A stretch of 64,000 nucleotides of DNA from assembly GCF_017377795.1 (NCBI RefSeq), contig NZ_JAFRDR010000002.1, positions 620,001 through 684,000 on the forward strand, in the 5' to 3' direction. Positions 19,689 to 29,480 of this stretch are shown piece after piece. The DNA comes from Williamsia soli. Lineage in GTDB: Bacteria > Actinomycetota > Actinomycetes > Mycobacteriales > Mycobacteriaceae. Position 1 is the stretch's first letter; each line of letters starts with the position of its first letter. The translations under genes and the position numbers were made by a program. The notes beneath the pieces are model-generated. The model was given only the letters and a program-made list of their open reading frames with translations. It searched no databases and was not told the DNA's origin.

Positions 19689-21563
19689 TCACCTGGTGGG
19701 CTCGGCCCATTCTTTGACCGACAGGTAGTGCGACATGTTCTCCATTCGCCGCTGGACCGCAGAGACCTCCCGGACAGCCTGTCCGACGAGACTGCGGTCC
19801 AGCGGCGAAAGACGTTGCATGGTCAGTACATCCGTCGCGGTCTCGCCCCGGTCGACCTGCGCCACCTGGTAAGTGAGGCGAATCTTCTGCAGCACCTCGA
19901 ACACCTCGATGAGCGTGTGGGCGTTGTCCTCGGTCAGCATCGGACTGCCGGCCGCGGCGGCGAGTCGCGCCCGCGTGCCCAACTCCGGGCTCTGCACACT
20001 CAGGGCAGCCCACCGGGCGATGTTGATGACGGGGATGAGTGCGTGCCCCTTGATGTCGAACGTGCCACCGCGTCGGGAGAGGACATCGCGCATCGAGCGG
20101 ACCTTCGCACGGTACGACAGGGATTCGGCCAGTAGCAGCCGCATCGTACCCGGGTGTTTGCGCAGTTCACCGAACACCTCGGACACCGCAGTCGCGCCCG
20201 GATCACCCCAGATGGGTCTGCCGTCGAGCAGGAGTGACGCCAAGATCATGCCCTTGTTGTCGAGTGGCGAGACCAACCACTGCTGAGCCGCCTCCCGCCA
20301 CTGCCCGTGAGTCCGGGCGAACAGCGGCATCGCGGCGGTGGCGCCATTGGTGTCGCCGGCGAGCCCGCATCCGCGCAGCACCTCACCCACCTCCCCGAAC
20401 ACGGCCCGATACCGAGCCATCACTTCGGGACTCGACACCGACTCGTCGAAGGACACCGCGCTGTCGACGTCGGAACTGAGCACCGGCTCCCTCCGTGCGT
20501 TGCTGCCGAGCGACAGCCACGTCAGCGCTGCCGGATCGAGTTCGGGATGCTCGGCCAGCACCATTTCCAGGGCGCGGCGCACCAGGGCGTCGGTGACCAC
20601 CGACAGCACCGCCGTCACCTCGAACGACGGGCGCCCGCGTCGCAGCAGGTCCGCCACCAGATAGCGCATCCTGCGCCCCCTCTCCTGCAGGGTCTCGATC
20701 GAATCGGATCGAGTGATCTGTTCGCGCAGAGTCACGCTCACCCCGGCCGGGGCGTTGACGAAGTCGCCCGGCAAGACCACGCCCTTCAAACGGCCACCGG
20801 GATCCACGACCGGGACGCACGTCAGGTCTTGCTCGAGGATGTCGACGAGGACATCCGAGGCCGGCGCGCTGGTGGCGGCGGTGATCGCCGGGAAGGTCAT
20901 CACCTGCTCGACGGGTTGCTGCAGATCACCACCCGCCGCGACCACGCGGGCCCTGATGTCTCGATCGGTGAGCAGCCCGAATCGCCCGTCTTCACAGGGG
21001 ATCACGATGTAGCCGCTGTGATGTTCGGAGATCTTCTGAGCGGCCTGTTGCACTGTCATGTCCCCGCTACCGACGACCGGCGCCGTGCGGATCAGTTCAT
21101 CAACGGTGCCGTAATCGTTGATGGACAACGAATCGGTGCGTTGGGCGACAGTCAACTTGCGCGCCAAGAACTCTGCACCCGCCAGAGAGGAGAACACCGG
21201 ACGGACGATCGGACCCGGGATCCGACAGGCCTGGACCGGCCCGGCAGCAATGGCAAGCGGGCCGATCGACGATCCTGTGAGCATCGCAGAGTAGCCGAAA
21301 ACGCCTCCGGGGCCCAGGATCTCGTCGGGGCCGTCGGGCTTGTGATCGGGCGAGTTCCACAACTCCACCTGGCCCGTGACGACAACGGCCAGCTCTTCGA
21401 CCTGGTCGGTGAAACCGTCCATGATCTGGCTGCCGGACGCATGGTCTTCCAGCCGAGACGCCGCAGCGATCCGCGCAAGTTCGTCTGCTGCGAGCGAATC
21501 GAAGGGCGGATACCCGGCAAGGAACTCTGCTATCGACACCATGCGCTCATCGTGCCAGTTCAT
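19689..21563 (-). CDS. cNMP-binding/CBS/DUF294 nucleotidyltransferase-like regulator
   Basis: A 624-aa signalling-type protein. Domains in order: cyclic-nucleotide-binding-like (about 8-130), a CBS pair (about 160-300; GLLTDRDIR, PVVDPGGRLKGVV), a DUF294 GlnD-like nucleotidyltransferase domain (about 320-450; LGSNARREPVLSSDVDSAV, with GS and DxD) and a DUF294 C-terminal domain. Nucleotidylation targets are unknown. I chose ATG 21563, after the upstream M16 gene stop; ATG 21542 is possible. The gene ends 5 nt from the convergent ald stop. At this place M. tuberculosis has a different gene (Rv2781c). Confidence 0.85.
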   Translation of the reverse strand: MNWHDERMVSIAEFLAGYPPFDSLAADELARIAAASRLEDHASGSQIMDGFTDQVEELAVVVTGQVELWNSPDHKPDGPDEILGPGGVFGYSAMLTGSSIGPLAIAAGPVQACRIPGPIVRPVFSSLAGAEFLARKLTVAQRTDSLSINDYGTVDELIRTAPVVGSGDMTVQQAAQKISEHHSGYIVIPCEDGRFGLLTDRDIRARVVAAGGDLQQPVEQVMTFPAITAATSAPASDVLVDILEQDLTCVPVVDPGGRLKGVVLPGDFVNAPAGVSVTLREQITRSDSIETLQERGRRMRYLVADLLRRGRPSFEVTAVLSVVTDALVRRALEMVLAEHPELDPAALTWLSLGSNARREPVLSSDVDSAVSFDESVSSPEVMARYRAVFGEVGEVLRGCGLAGDTNGATAAMPLFARTHGQWREAAQQWLVSPLDNKGMILASLLLDGRPIWGDPGATAVSEVFGELRKHPGTMRLLLAESLSYRAKVRSMRDVLSRRGGTFDIKGHALIPVINIARWAALSVQSPELGTRARLAAAAGSPMLTEDNAHTLIEVFEVLQKIRLTYQVAQVDRGETATDVLTMQRLSPLDRSLVGQAVREVSAVQRRMENMSHYLSVKEWAEPTR

Positions 21564-21589
21564 CGCCGCACGAGCGCGGTCGAGAGAGG

Positions 21590-22909
21590 TCAGTGCACGA
21601 GTGAGGTGAGCGACTTCGGAAGTTGCCTGCGGCTGCGGTACGGTCCGACCACCGCCGCCCCGAACGGTCGCGACAACAGCTCTCGCGCCACCCGATGGGT
21701 GTCGGCAACCGTGACCCGGTCGATCTTGCGCAACGTCTGGTCGACGGACATCTGTTTGCCATAGTTGATCTCGCCGCGTCCGTTGCGGTGCATCCGTGAC
21801 TGCGAATCCTCGAGACCCAGCACCATCGCACCCCGTAGTGACCCTTTGGCCCGCGCGAGTTCTTCGTCCGTGATCCCGTCTGCCGCCACCTGCGTCAAGA
21901 TGTCGTCGATGACGGTCACCACCTCGGACAAATGGTCGGGTGAGCAGCCGGCGTACACCGAGAAAGCCCCGATGTCGGCAAAGGAGTCCACCGAGGAGTA
22001 GACCGAATACGCGAGTCCGCGGGATTCCCGGACCTCTTGGAACAGCCGCGAACTCAAGCCCCCGCCCAGGGCGGTGTTGAGTACCGAGAGCGCCCACCGG
22101 TCAGGGTTGCCCCGGCCAGGTCCGCGGACCCCGAGGAGCAGATGCGCCTGCTCGGTGTCCCGGTACGAGACCTCGAGGGCCGGCTTACCACCGATCGCTT
22201 TGGCACCCACCCGAATCGGTGCCGGTGGCACCTTCCCCGAGAGATGACCGGCGAACGTGGTCCGGACGGCGGCGAGCACCGATGCATGGTCGACGTTGCC
22301 CGCGACCGAGAGCACCATCTTGTCCGGCGTGTACCGGCGCTGGTGGAACGAACGGATCTGAGCCCTGGACATGCCCGTGACCGACTCGACCGAACCGATC
22401 ACCGGCCTCCCGATGGGGTGGTCGCCGTACATCGCAGTCATGAACAGGTCGGCCAGCAGATCTTCGGGATCGTCGTCGCGCATCGAGATCTCCTCGAGCA
22501 CCACTGCCCGCTCGATGTCCACGTCCTCCGAACGACACTGCCCGCGCAGCACCACGTCGCCCACGATGTCGATGGCGGTCGCGAGGTGCTCGTCGAGCAC
22601 GTGCGCGTAGTAGCAGGTCTGTTCTTTTCCGGTGAACGCGTTCAGTTCGCCGCCGATGGCGTCGATCTGTTCGGCCGTACCCGCCGCCGACCGGGTGGGC
22701 GTCGACTTGAACAGCAGGTGCTCGAGGAAATGTGCGGCACCCGCAACCGACGGCTTCTCGTCCCGCGAGCCGACTGCGACCCACAACCCGACGGACGCCG
22801 ATCGCACTCCTGGGAGGTACTCGGTGACCACACGCAGCCCACCGGGCAGTACGGATCTCCGTACTGCCCGGTGGGTGTCCGACGACGCAGAGCGCTGCGC
22901 CGCCGTCAA
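21590..22909 (-). CDS. pepR: M16 family zinc peptidase (PepR-like)
   Basis: A 439-aa processing-peptidase-type metalloprotease (Rv2782c family), usually found next to pnp. The inverted zinc motif HxxEH is HFLEH (His60, Glu63, His64), and a downstream Glu in the RAVVLEEISMRDD block gives the third ligand. The C-terminal half is the usual inactive domain (LSSRLFQEVRESRGLAYSVYSS). The frame begins with TTG 22909, 14 nt after the pnp stop; no ATG or GTG codon is in frame nearby. It is co-transcribed with pnp. Confidence 0.93.
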   Translation of the reverse strand: MTAAQRSASSDTHRAVRRSVLPGGLRVVTEYLPGVRSASVGLWVAVGSRDEKPSVAGAAHFLEHLLFKSTPTRSAAGTAEQIDAIGGELNAFTGKEQTCYYAHVLDEHLATAIDIVGDVVLRGQCRSEDVDIERAVVLEEISMRDDDPEDLLADLFMTAMYGDHPIGRPVIGSVESVTGMSRAQIRSFHQRRYTPDKMVLSVAGNVDHASVLAAVRTTFAGHLSGKVPPAPIRVGAKAIGGKPALEVSYRDTEQAHLLLGVRGPGRGNPDRWALSVLNTALGGGLSSRLFQEVRESRGLAYSVYSSVDSFADIGAFSVYAGCSPDHLSEVVTVIDDILTQVAADGITDEELARAKGSLRGAMVLGLEDSQSRMHRNGRGEINYGKQMSVDQTLRKIDRVTVADTHRVARELLSRPFGAAVVGPYRSRRQLPKSLTSLVH

Positions 22910-22923
22910 ACCAGCTGTGTTAC

Positions 22924-25209
22924 TCAGGCTTTCGCCTCGGTAGCGTCGGCGTCAGCAGGCGCCGCGGCGTCTGCGTCATCCTCGACCGGGACGAGGCTGA
23001 TCTTGCCGCGATCGTCGATGTCTGCGATCTCGACTCGGAGCTTCTCGCCGACGTTGACGACGTCTTCGACCTTGCCGATCCGCTTGCCCTTGCCCAGCTT
23101 CGAGATGTGGACGAGTCCGTCGCGGCCCGGGAGCAGCGAGACGAAAGCGCCGAACGTGGTTGTCTTGACGACGGTTCCGAGGAACCGTTCGCCGACCTTG
23201 GGCAACTGCGGGTTGGCGATGGCGTTGATCATGTCGATCGCGGCCTGCGCAGACGGACCATCGGTGGCACCGACGAACACAGTGCCGTCGTCCTCGATGG
23301 AAATGTTCGCACCGGTCTGCTCGGTGATCGAGTTGATCATCTTGCCCTTGGGCCCGATGACCTCGCCGATCTTGTCGACCGGAACCTTGACGGTCGTCAC
23401 GCGAGGTGCGTACTTGCTCATCTCGTCGGGCTCGTCGATGGCCTCGGCCATGACCTCGAGGATCGTGATGCGGGCATCCTTGGCCTGCGAGAGCGCCGAA
23501 GCGAGCACCGGCGACGGGATTCCGTCGAGCTTGGTGTCGAGCTGCAGCGCGGTCACGAAGTCCTTGGTCCCTGCGACCTTGAAGTCCATGTCGCCGAAGG
23601 CATCCTCGGCACCGAGGATGTCCGTGAGTGCCACGTACCGGGTCTGGCCATCGATCTCATCGGAGACCAGCCCCATCGCGATACCGGCGACGGGTGCCCG
23701 CAGTGGCACACCTGCGTTCAGCAACGACATCGTCGACGCGCAGACCGAACCCATCGAGGTCGAGCCGTTCGAACTCAGCGCCTCCGACACCTGACGGATC
23801 GCGTACGGGAACTCTTCCACGCTCGGCAGCACAGGCATCAGAGCGCGCTCGGCGAGTGCGCCGTGCCCGATCTCGCGACGCTTCGGCGAACCGACGCGAC
23901 CGGTCTCACCGGTCGAATACGGCGGAAAGTTGTAGTGGTGCATGTAGCGCTTGCTGGTCTCGGGCCCGAGCGAGTCGATCTGCTGGGCCATCTTGACCAT
24001 GTCGAGAGTGGTGACGCCCATGATCTGGGTCTCGCCACGCTCGAACAGCGAGCTGCCGTGGGCACGCGGGATCACGGCGACCTCGGCGGACAGCGAGCGG
24101 ATGTCTGTGACACCGCGGCCGTCGATCCGGAAGTGATCGGTGAGGATCCGCTTGCGAACGAGTTTCTTGGTCAGCGAGCGATATGCCCCGCCGATCTCCT
24201 TCTCGCGTCCCTCGAACTGGTCGCCGAGCTGAGCGAGGATCTCGGCCTTGAGCTCGTCGGTCTTGTCGTCGCGATCCTTCTTGCCCGGGATGGTCAAGAT
24301 CTCGGAGAGCTTGGCTGCGCCTGCGGTCTCGACCGCGGCGAAGACGTCGTCGCCGTACGGCGGGAACAGCGGGAAGTCACCGGTCGGCTTCGCGGCCTCG
24401 GCGGCGAGCTTCTGCTGTGCCTCACACAGCCGCGCGATGAACGGCTTGGCGGCCTCGAGGCCCTCGGCCACGATTGCCTCGGTCGGCGCCTGGGCGCCAC
24501 CTGCGATGAGCTCGATCACGTTGTCGGTGGCCTCGGCCTCGACCATCATGATCGCGACGTCGGCGGTGTCGCCTTCGCCGGAGACGATGCGTCCCGCGAC
24601 GACCATGTCGAAGACTGCGCCCTCGAGCTGCTCGACGGTCGGGAACGCGACCCACTGGCCGGCCTTGTTCTCTTCGGTCGGGATCAGTGCGACGCGGACG
24701 CCACCGACCGGGCCCGAGAACGGGAGTCCGGCGATCTGGGTGGACGCCGAGGCGGCGTTGATGGCCACCACGTCGTAGAGGTCCTTGGGATCGAGGCTCA
24801 GGATCGTGACGACGACCTGGATCTCGTTACGCAGGCCGTCGACGAACGACGGGCGCAGCGGCCGGTCGATCAGACGACAGGTGAGAATCGCGTCGGTGGA
24901 GGGACGGCCTTCGCGGCGGAAGAACGATCCCGGGATGCGGCCTGCGGCATACATCCGCTCCTCGACGTCCACGGTCAGTGGGAAGAAGTCGAAGTGGTCT
25001 TTGGGATGCTTGCCGGCACTGGTGGCCGAGAGCAGCATGGTCTCTTCGTCCAGATAGGCGACGACCGCACCTGCGGCCTGCTGCGCGAGACGCCCGGTCT
25101 CGAAGCGGATGGTGCGGGTTCCGAAACTGCCGTTGTCGATGATGGCGGTCGCTTCGGTGATCTCGTCGTCGTACTCCACAGCGTCTGTGGTGGTGGTGAC
25201 GTCGGTCAT
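22924..25209 (-). CDS. pnp: Polyribonucleotide nucleotidyltransferase (PNPase)
   Basis: 3'-5' phosphorolytic exonuclease and ppGpp-sensitive mRNA/rRNA processing enzyme (GpsI in actinomycetes). The 761-aa protein has two RNase PH domains with [12 protein letters not shown] and [12 protein letters not shown] blocks, an alpha linker, a KH domain ([19 protein letters not shown]) and a C-terminal S1 domain ([21 protein letters not shown]). ATG 25209 is preceded by AGAGGAAA; the frame remains open to 25452 without start-site support. It lies downstream of rpsO behind a terminator and upstream of pepR. Confidence 0.97.
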   Translation of the reverse strand: MTDVTTTTDAVEYDDEITEATAIIDNGSFGTRTIRFETGRLAQQAAGAVVAYLDEETMLLSATSAGKHPKDHFDFFPLTVDVEERMYAAGRIPGSFFRREGRPSTDAILTCRLIDRPLRPSFVDGLRNEIQVVVTILSLDPKDLYDVVAINAASASTQIAGLPFSGPVGGVRVALIPTEENKAGQWVAFPTVEQLEGAVFDMVVAGRIVSGEGDTADVAIMMVEAEATDNVIELIAGGAQAPTEAIVAEGLEAAKPFIARLCEAQQKLAAEAAKPTGDFPLFPPYGDDVFAAVETAGAAKLSEILTIPGKKDRDDKTDELKAEILAQLGDQFEGREKEIGGAYRSLTKKLVRKRILTDHFRIDGRGVTDIRSLSAEVAVIPRAHGSSLFERGETQIMGVTTLDMVKMAQQIDSLGPETSKRYMHHYNFPPYSTGETGRVGSPKRREIGHGALAERALMPVLPSVEEFPYAIRQVSEALSSNGSTSMGSVCASTMSLLNAGVPLRAPVAGIAMGLVSDEIDGQTRYVALTDILGAEDAFGDMDFKVAGTKDFVTALQLDTKLDGIPSPVLASALSQAKDARITILEVMAEAIDEPDEMSKYAPRVTTVKVPVDKIGEVIGPKGKMINSITEQTGANISIEDDGTVFVGATDGPSAQAAIDMINAIANPQLPKVGERFLGTVVKTTTFGAFVSLLPGRDGLVHISKLGKGKRIGKVEDVVNVGEKLRVEIADIDDRGKISLVPVEDDADAAAPADADATEAKA

Positions 25210-25437
25210 GTGGTGGGGTTTCCTCTCGTCGTACGACAGGTCCGACCTGCGTACGGTCTGTGACTCGCGGGCAGACACACGCGAGTAGGCCCTGGGCGAG
25301 CGAGGACATCTGTCGGCGCCGAGGGTGACGGCCATCGATCGAAGCTGCCGGACGCCAGTCTGCGTTCCGGGAGCCACTACCGAAGACCGCTCACCAGTGC
25401 GGGCGCACGGACGAACATTCTCCTTGCACAAAAGCCA

Positions 25438-25467
25438 CGCCGAGGGTATCACTCGATACCCTCGGCG
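25438..25467 (-). terminator. Intrinsic terminator after rpsO
   Basis: A perfect 13-bp stem (CGCCGAGGGTATC paired with GATACCCTCGGCG) with a 4-nt loop, followed on the minus strand by TGGCTTTTGTG, a short U-rich tract. It lies about 110 nt after the rpsO stop and before pnp. This is among the clearest terminator structures in the window. Confidence 0.85.
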
Positions 25468-25482
25468 CTCTCAATCTTCACT

Positions 25483-25570
25483 TTCTCAGGCCCGACCCAG
25501 CGGGCCATGCTTCACTTCTCAGGCCCGACCCAGCGGGCCATGCTTCAGGTTTGAGCCCGACGCTGCGGGC
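25483..25570. repeat. Tandem hairpin repeats in the rpsO 3' region
   Basis: Two identical 32-nt units at 25483-25514 and 25516-25547, each holding the hairpin GGCCCG-ACCCAG-CGGGCC (25489-25506 and 25522-25539). A third, diverged hairpin GCCCG-ACGCTG-CGGGC lies at 25555-25570. All three have 6-nt loops. They stand between the rpsO stop and the terminator, so they would be in the rpsO mRNA 3' end. Confidence 0.85.
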
Positions 25571-25580
25571 CCGACCACAG

Positions 25581-25850
25581 CTATCGGCGCAGGCCGAGGC
25601 GCTCGATCAGCGTGCGGTAACGCTGCACGTCGACCTTTGCCACGTACTTGAGCAGCCGGCGACGCTTACCGACGAGCAGCAGCAGTCCACGACGGCTGTG
25701 GTGGTCGTGCTTGTGCTTCTTGAGGTGCTCGGTGAGGTCGACGATGCGCTTGGTCAGCATCGCAACCTGAGCTTCAGGAGATCCGGTGTCGGTCTCGTGC
25801 AGGCCGTATTCGGCCAGGATGGTCTTCTTTTCTTCAACGCTCAGTGCCAC
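25581..25850 (-). CDS. rpsO: 30S ribosomal protein S15
   Basis: An 89-aa ribosomal protein that binds 16S rRNA early in small-subunit assembly. The sequence starts [18 protein letters not shown] and includes the RNA-binding [24 protein letters not shown] block. The GTG start at 25850 has AGGAG 5 nt upstream; the frame is open upstream but without start support. The ribF stop is about 190 nt upstream on the same strand, so rpsO probably has its own promoter in 25851-26036. Confidence 0.97.
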   Translation of the reverse strand: MALSVEEKKTILAEYGLHETDTGSPEAQVAMLTKRIVDLTEHLKKHKHDHHSRRGLLLLVGKRRRLLKYVAKVDVQRYRTLIERLGLRR

Positions 25851-26036
25851 AGAAACTCCTGGTGATGATGATCGCGTACGTATGTGTGAGAGAACCGGGC
25901 GATACTTGCCCACCACCGCAGTTCTCCAGGTGTGGCCACCGCGAACCGCAGCGCACACCGACGGGCAACGATACAGCCGCACCGACCATGTGGCCAAATC
26001 GTCTCCCCACCCTTTGCACAGGTCGGGAGACAGGTT

Positions 26037-26993
26037 CTAGGGCAACAACTTTCGGATCTCCTCGACATCTGCCGCGATGTGATCGATGAGCACCTGAACC
26101 GAATCGTACTTTTCCTGCGCACGGATACGCGCGACGAAATCGACCGCCACATGCTGCCCGTAGAGGTCTGCCTTAGTGTCGAGGACGAACGCCTCGACGG
26201 TCCTCGTCCGCCCCGAGAATGTCGGATTCGTCCCGACCGACACCGCGGCGCGGTAACTCTCCCCCGGCTCGACCTGGCCGACCACCGGCCCCGGGCCCAG
26301 CACGGTGAACCAGGCGGCGTAGACCCCGTCGGCCGGGATCGCCGAATACATCGGCGGCGCGACGTTCGCGGTCGGGAAACCCAGTTCCCGCCCTCGACCG
26401 TCCCCGCGCACGACGACCCCCTCGACACGGTGCGGACGACCCAGCGCCTCGGTAGCCGCGGCAACGTCTCCCGCGTCCACGCAGGATCGGATGTAGGTGG
26501 ACGAGAAGGTCACGGCGTGTTCGGCCAGCAGCGAGACCGCCTGGACCCCGAACCCGAACTTCTCACCGAGGGTTCGCAGGACCTCGACGTCTCCGGCGGC
26601 CTTCTTGCCAAAGGTGAAGTTGTCGCCGACCACGACCTCCTGCGCGTGCAGGCGCTCCACCAGCACCTCATGGGCAAAATCTTTAGGACTCTGCGCCGCC
26701 AGTACCGCGGTGAACGGCATGACGCAAAAGACATCGATACCCAGCTCTTCGGCCAATTCGGCCCGCCGGGTCAGGGTGGACAGCTGCGGTGGGTGGGTCC
26801 CCGGACGCACCACTTCCGCGGGGTGTGGATCGAACGTCATCAGGACTGCGGGGACACCGCGCTCGGTCGCCGCCTTCGTGGCCGTCGTGATCAGTTGGGC
26901 GTGGCCCCGGTGGACGCCGTCGAAAACGCCGATCGTGACCACGCATCTGCCCCAGTCCGCGGGGATATCGTCGAGCCCTCGCCAACGCAACAC
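26037..26993 (-). CDS. ribF: Bifunctional riboflavin kinase/FMN adenylyltransferase
   Basis: Makes FMN and FAD from riboflavin. The N-terminal adenylyltransferase domain (about 1-190) has TIGVFDGVHRGHAQLI and FSSTYIRS-type motifs; the C-terminal kinase domain (about 195-318) has GRGRELGFPTANV and PADGVYAAWF. GTG 26993 gives a 318-aa protein that begins VLRWRGLDDIPADWGR, like mycobacterial RibF; the frame is open to 27107, adding a Gly/Ser/Arg-rich stretch unlikely to be translated. Upstream, the divergent mntR-type gene starts at 27138. Confidence 0.94.
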   Translation of the reverse strand: MLRWRGLDDIPADWGRCVVTIGVFDGVHRGHAQLITTATKAATERGVPAVLMTFDPHPAEVVRPGTHPPQLSTLTRRAELAEELGIDVFCVMPFTAVLAAQSPKDFAHEVLVERLHAQEVVVGDNFTFGKKAAGDVEVLRTLGEKFGFGVQAVSLLAEHAVTFSSTYIRSCVDAGDVAAATEALGRPHRVEGVVVRGDGRGRELGFPTANVAPPMYSAIPADGVYAAWFTVLGPGPVVGQVEPGESYRAAVSVGTNPTFSGRTRTVEAFVLDTKADLYGQHVAVDFVARIRAQEKYDSVQVLIDHIAADVEEIRKLLP

Positions 26994-27137
26994 ATCGGTA
27001 AGCCTACGACCCCACCCTGGCGGCCGCGACACTGCCGCACCGGAGCCATTGCCCGAGCCGCTCCCATCCGTCGTCGCCGGCCGTTTCTCAGCGCGCCCCA
27101 TCCCCACTCCTGCCCGCCCGAGCCCTAAGCTCGAAGA

Positions 27138-27887
27138 GTGCCGCCATCAGACGCCCCCTCGGACGCCGGGAAGGGAACAGACTCTTCCTCGGTAACAGTC
27201 GACACCGCCGATTTGAAGGCGCTGGCAGAACTGTCCTCGGTGACCCAGGACTACCTGAAGGTGATCTGGACCGGACAAGAATGGAAGCCGGAGAAGATCA
27301 CCACCAAGATGCTCGCCGAGAAGCTCGGCGTGTCACCGTCGACGGCTTCGGAGGCGATCCGCAAGCTCGCCGACCAGGATCTCGTCGTTCACGAACGTTA
27401 CGGGTCCATCACACTGACCGAGACGGGCCGCATGGCCGCGGTACTCATGGTTCGCCGGCACCGTCTGCTCGAGACGTTTCTGGTCCGGGAACTCGGCTAC
27501 GGGTGGGACGAGGTGCACGACGAGGCGGAGGTGCTCGAACACGCCGTCTCCGATCGATTCCTGGCCAGGCTGGACGCGAAACTCGACCACCCGACCCGCG
27601 ATCCCCACGGCGATCCGATTCCGGCTCTGGACGGTTCCGTACCCTCCCCGCAGGCCAAAGTGCTCGCCGATCTCGATGCGGGCGTCAGCGGCACAGTCGC
27701 GCGGATCGCGGACTCGGACCCGGAAATGCTGCGGTATTTCGACTCCGTCGGCATCGCGCTCGACCGGACCATCGTGGTCCGTGAACGGCGACCGTTCGCG
27801 GGCACGATCGAGATCTGTATCGACGGCGGAACCCCGATCGACCTGGGCGACATCGCGGCTCAGGCCATCTGGCTGGTGTCCGCCTGA
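27138..27887 (+). CDS. DtxR-family metal-dependent regulator (MntR/SirR type)
   Basis: A 249-aa regulator, the equivalent of SirR (Rv2788). N-terminal winged helix about 25-90 (VTQDYLKVIWTGQEWKPEKITTKMLAEKLGVSPSTASEAIRKLA region), a dimerisation domain with metal-ligand-type residues (HRLLETFLVRELGYGWDEVHDEAEVLEHAVSD region: His, Glu, His), and a C-terminal SH3-like domain (about 170-249). It probably represses manganese or iron uptake genes when metal is plentiful. Start is GTG 27138. It is divergent from ribF and convergent with truB. Confidence 0.88.
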   Translation: MPPSDAPSDAGKGTDSSSVTVDTADLKALAELSSVTQDYLKVIWTGQEWKPEKITTKMLAEKLGVSPSTASEAIRKLADQDLVVHERYGSITLTETGRMAAVLMVRRHRLLETFLVRELGYGWDEVHDEAEVLEHAVSDRFLARLDAKLDHPTRDPHGDPIPALDGSVPSPQAKVLADLDAGVSGTVARIADSDPEMLRYFDSVGIALDRTIVVRERRPFAGTIEICIDGGTPIDLGDIAAQAIWLVSA

Positions 27888-27900
27888 TCGCCGTTGACGA

Positions 27901-28830
27901 TCACTGGCGCAGCGTCGCCGGACGCACCACCATCACCGAACTCGCCCGCCTGCCCTTCTCCTGGAGCAGTGCGATCGTGTGACCGTCCGGATCGATGGCG
28001 GCATACGTCCCTGCCATCCCGATGGGTTCGAGCCAGCGTCCCTGGCTGATCGATTCCGCTTCGTCCGCGCTGATGTTGCGATGGGAGAACGCGAACTGCG
28101 CGGCGTCGTCGATGCCGAGACTCACCGCTGGATCGTCGGCCAGCTCGGTGAGAGTTCGGGCCTCGGCCAGTGTGAACGGCCCAACCCTGGTGCGCCGCAA
28201 CGCGATCAGATGTCCGCCGACGCCGAGCGCGGCACCCAGATCGCGGGCCAGCGACCTGATGTACGTCCCGGCCGAACACTCGACCTCGACCTCTATGTCG
28301 GTGAAAACGCCGGCGTTGTCGCCGGCCCACGGCGTGGCGGTGATCTCCCCGACCTCGAAGCGGGAGACGGTCACCGGTCGGGGTTTCAACTCGAACTCAG
28401 CCCCGTCCCGGGCGAGGGCGTGCGCACGTTTGCCATCGACCTTGATCGCACTCACCCGCGCAGGGACCTGACTGATGTCCCCGGTCAGGGTGTGCACCTG
28501 CGCCGCGATGCGGTCGTGGTCGAGCGCCGCGGTGTCGGTGCGGGTCAGCACCTGCCCCTCTGCGTCATCGGTGTCGGTATCGGCGCCGAGCCGGATGGTC
28601 GCGGTGTACGCCTTGGTCGTCAACGACAGCAGTCCGAGCATCTTGGTGGCCCGTTCGACCCCGAGGACCAGTACACCGGTCGCCATGGGGTCGAGGGTCC
28701 CCGCGTGACCGACCTTCCTCGTCTTCAGCAGCTTTCGGCACGAGGCGACGACGTCGTGACTGGTGACACCCTGCTCCTTGTCGATGACCAGCAGACCCGC
28801 GCCGTCGAGTCCCGAACGCGGCGTGCTCAT
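27901..28830 (-). CDS. truB: tRNA pseudouridine-55 synthase
   Basis: Converts U55 of tRNA to pseudouridine. The 309-aa protein has the catalytic motif GTLDPMATGVLVLG with Asp47, LVIDKEQGVTSHD near the N terminus, and an actinobacterial C-terminal domain. The start ATG 28830 overlaps the pptT stop (ATGA), and the gene is last in pptH-pptT-truB. The stop is 13 nt from the convergent regulator gene. Confidence 0.95.
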   Translation of the reverse strand: MSTPRSGLDGAGLLVIDKEQGVTSHDVVASCRKLLKTRKVGHAGTLDPMATGVLVLGVERATKMLGLLSLTTKAYTATIRLGADTDTDDAEGQVLTRTDTAALDHDRIAAQVHTLTGDISQVPARVSAIKVDGKRAHALARDGAEFELKPRPVTVSRFEVGEITATPWAGDNAGVFTDIEVEVECSAGTYIRSLARDLGAALGVGGHLIALRRTRVGPFTLAEARTLTELADDPAVSLGIDDAAQFAFSHRNISADEAESISQGRWLEPIGMAGTYAAIDPDGHTIALLQEKGRRASSVMVVRPATLRQ

Positions 28831-29480
28831 AGTGCGATCACGGCGATGACCAGTCCTGATTCGATCAGCCACCGACCGTCGAAACCGAGCAGCGGGTCTC
28901 CGCCGTCGACAGTGGTGCCGTCGACGAGTAGTTCGGTACGGAAGGTGCCCGTGCGTTCATCGGTCCGCTCGAAGGTGATGTGGGCGTCCTCGAAGCCCAG
29001 CCAGCGTTTGGTCAGCGGGAACCACGCCTTGTAGGTCGCCTCTTTGGCGCAGAACAGCAACCGGTCCCAGTGCAGGTCGTCGCCGCGGGTGGCGAGAACC
29101 TGTCGTTCGGGTTCGACGCTGACGTGCTCGAGCACCCCTTCCGGCAATGGGCCGTGCGGCTCCGCGTCCATACCGAGGGAACGCACCTGCATCGAGTAGC
29201 CCGCTATGGCGGCACGGTAACCGTCGCAGTGGGTGAGGCTCCCGACCACCTGCCGGGGCCAGAGCGGTTCGCCCTTCTCGCCACGCATGATGGGTACCGG
29301 ATCGATCCCCAGCTGACCCAGGGCCTCTCGCGCACAGTTCCGGGTGGTGACGAACTCCTTGCGGCGCTTGTCCACCGCTCGGGCGATGAGACCGGCCTCG
29401 GCCGCGAGCGGCGCCACGTCGGGCATCTCACCGAAGGACTCGGCCACTGCGACCCCGCTGGGCAACAGCTTCTCGATCAT
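28827..29480 (-). CDS. pptT: 4'-phosphopantetheinyl transferase PptT
   Basis: Sfp-type transferase that adds the phosphopantetheine arm of CoA to acyl carrier domains of mycolate, polyketide and siderophore synthases. The 217-aa protein shows GSLTHCDGYRAAIAG, the Mg-binding GMDAEP block and FCAKEATYKAW (the W/KEA motif). It overlaps the upstream pptH gene and the downstream truB gene by 4 nt each (ATGA at both ends). PptT is essential in M. tuberculosis. Confidence 0.95.
   Translation of the reverse strand: MIEKLLPSGVAVAESFGEMPDVAPLAAEAGLIARAVDKRRKEFVTTRNCAREALGQLGIDPVPIMRGEKGEPLWPRQVVGSLTHCDGYRAAIAGYSMQVRSLGMDAEPHGPLPEGVLEHVSVEPERQVLATRGDDLHWDRLLFCAKEATYKAWFPLTKRWLGFEDAHITFERTDERTGTFRTELLVDGTTVDGGDPLLGFDGRWLIESGLVIAVIAL

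Larger units (their letters stand above)
25210..25580. other. rpsO-pnp intergenic region (371 nt)
   Basis: No gene is supported here. Reading from rpsO toward pnp (minus strand), it holds three small GC hairpins, a strong intrinsic terminator and then the pnp leader (about 230 nt). The leader must contain the pnp promoter because the terminator separates it from rpsO. No clear -10/-35 pair was picked out. Confidence 0.6.

Noticed and set aside
20307-21764. 485-codon open frame on the plus strand
   Set aside because: Antisense to the DUF294 gene; low-complexity and without homology features.
22037-23794. 585-codon open frame on the plus strand
   Set aside because: Antisense across the M16 peptidase and pnp, with no domain and no start signal.
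23107-25263. 718-codon open frame on the plus strand
   Set aside because: It lies opposite pnp, has no recognisable domain, and reflects the codon bias of the high-GC minus-strand gene.
25483-25547. Possible CRISPR-like direct repeats
   Set aside because: Only two adjacent units with no spacer between them and no cas genes; it is a local duplication of a hairpin.
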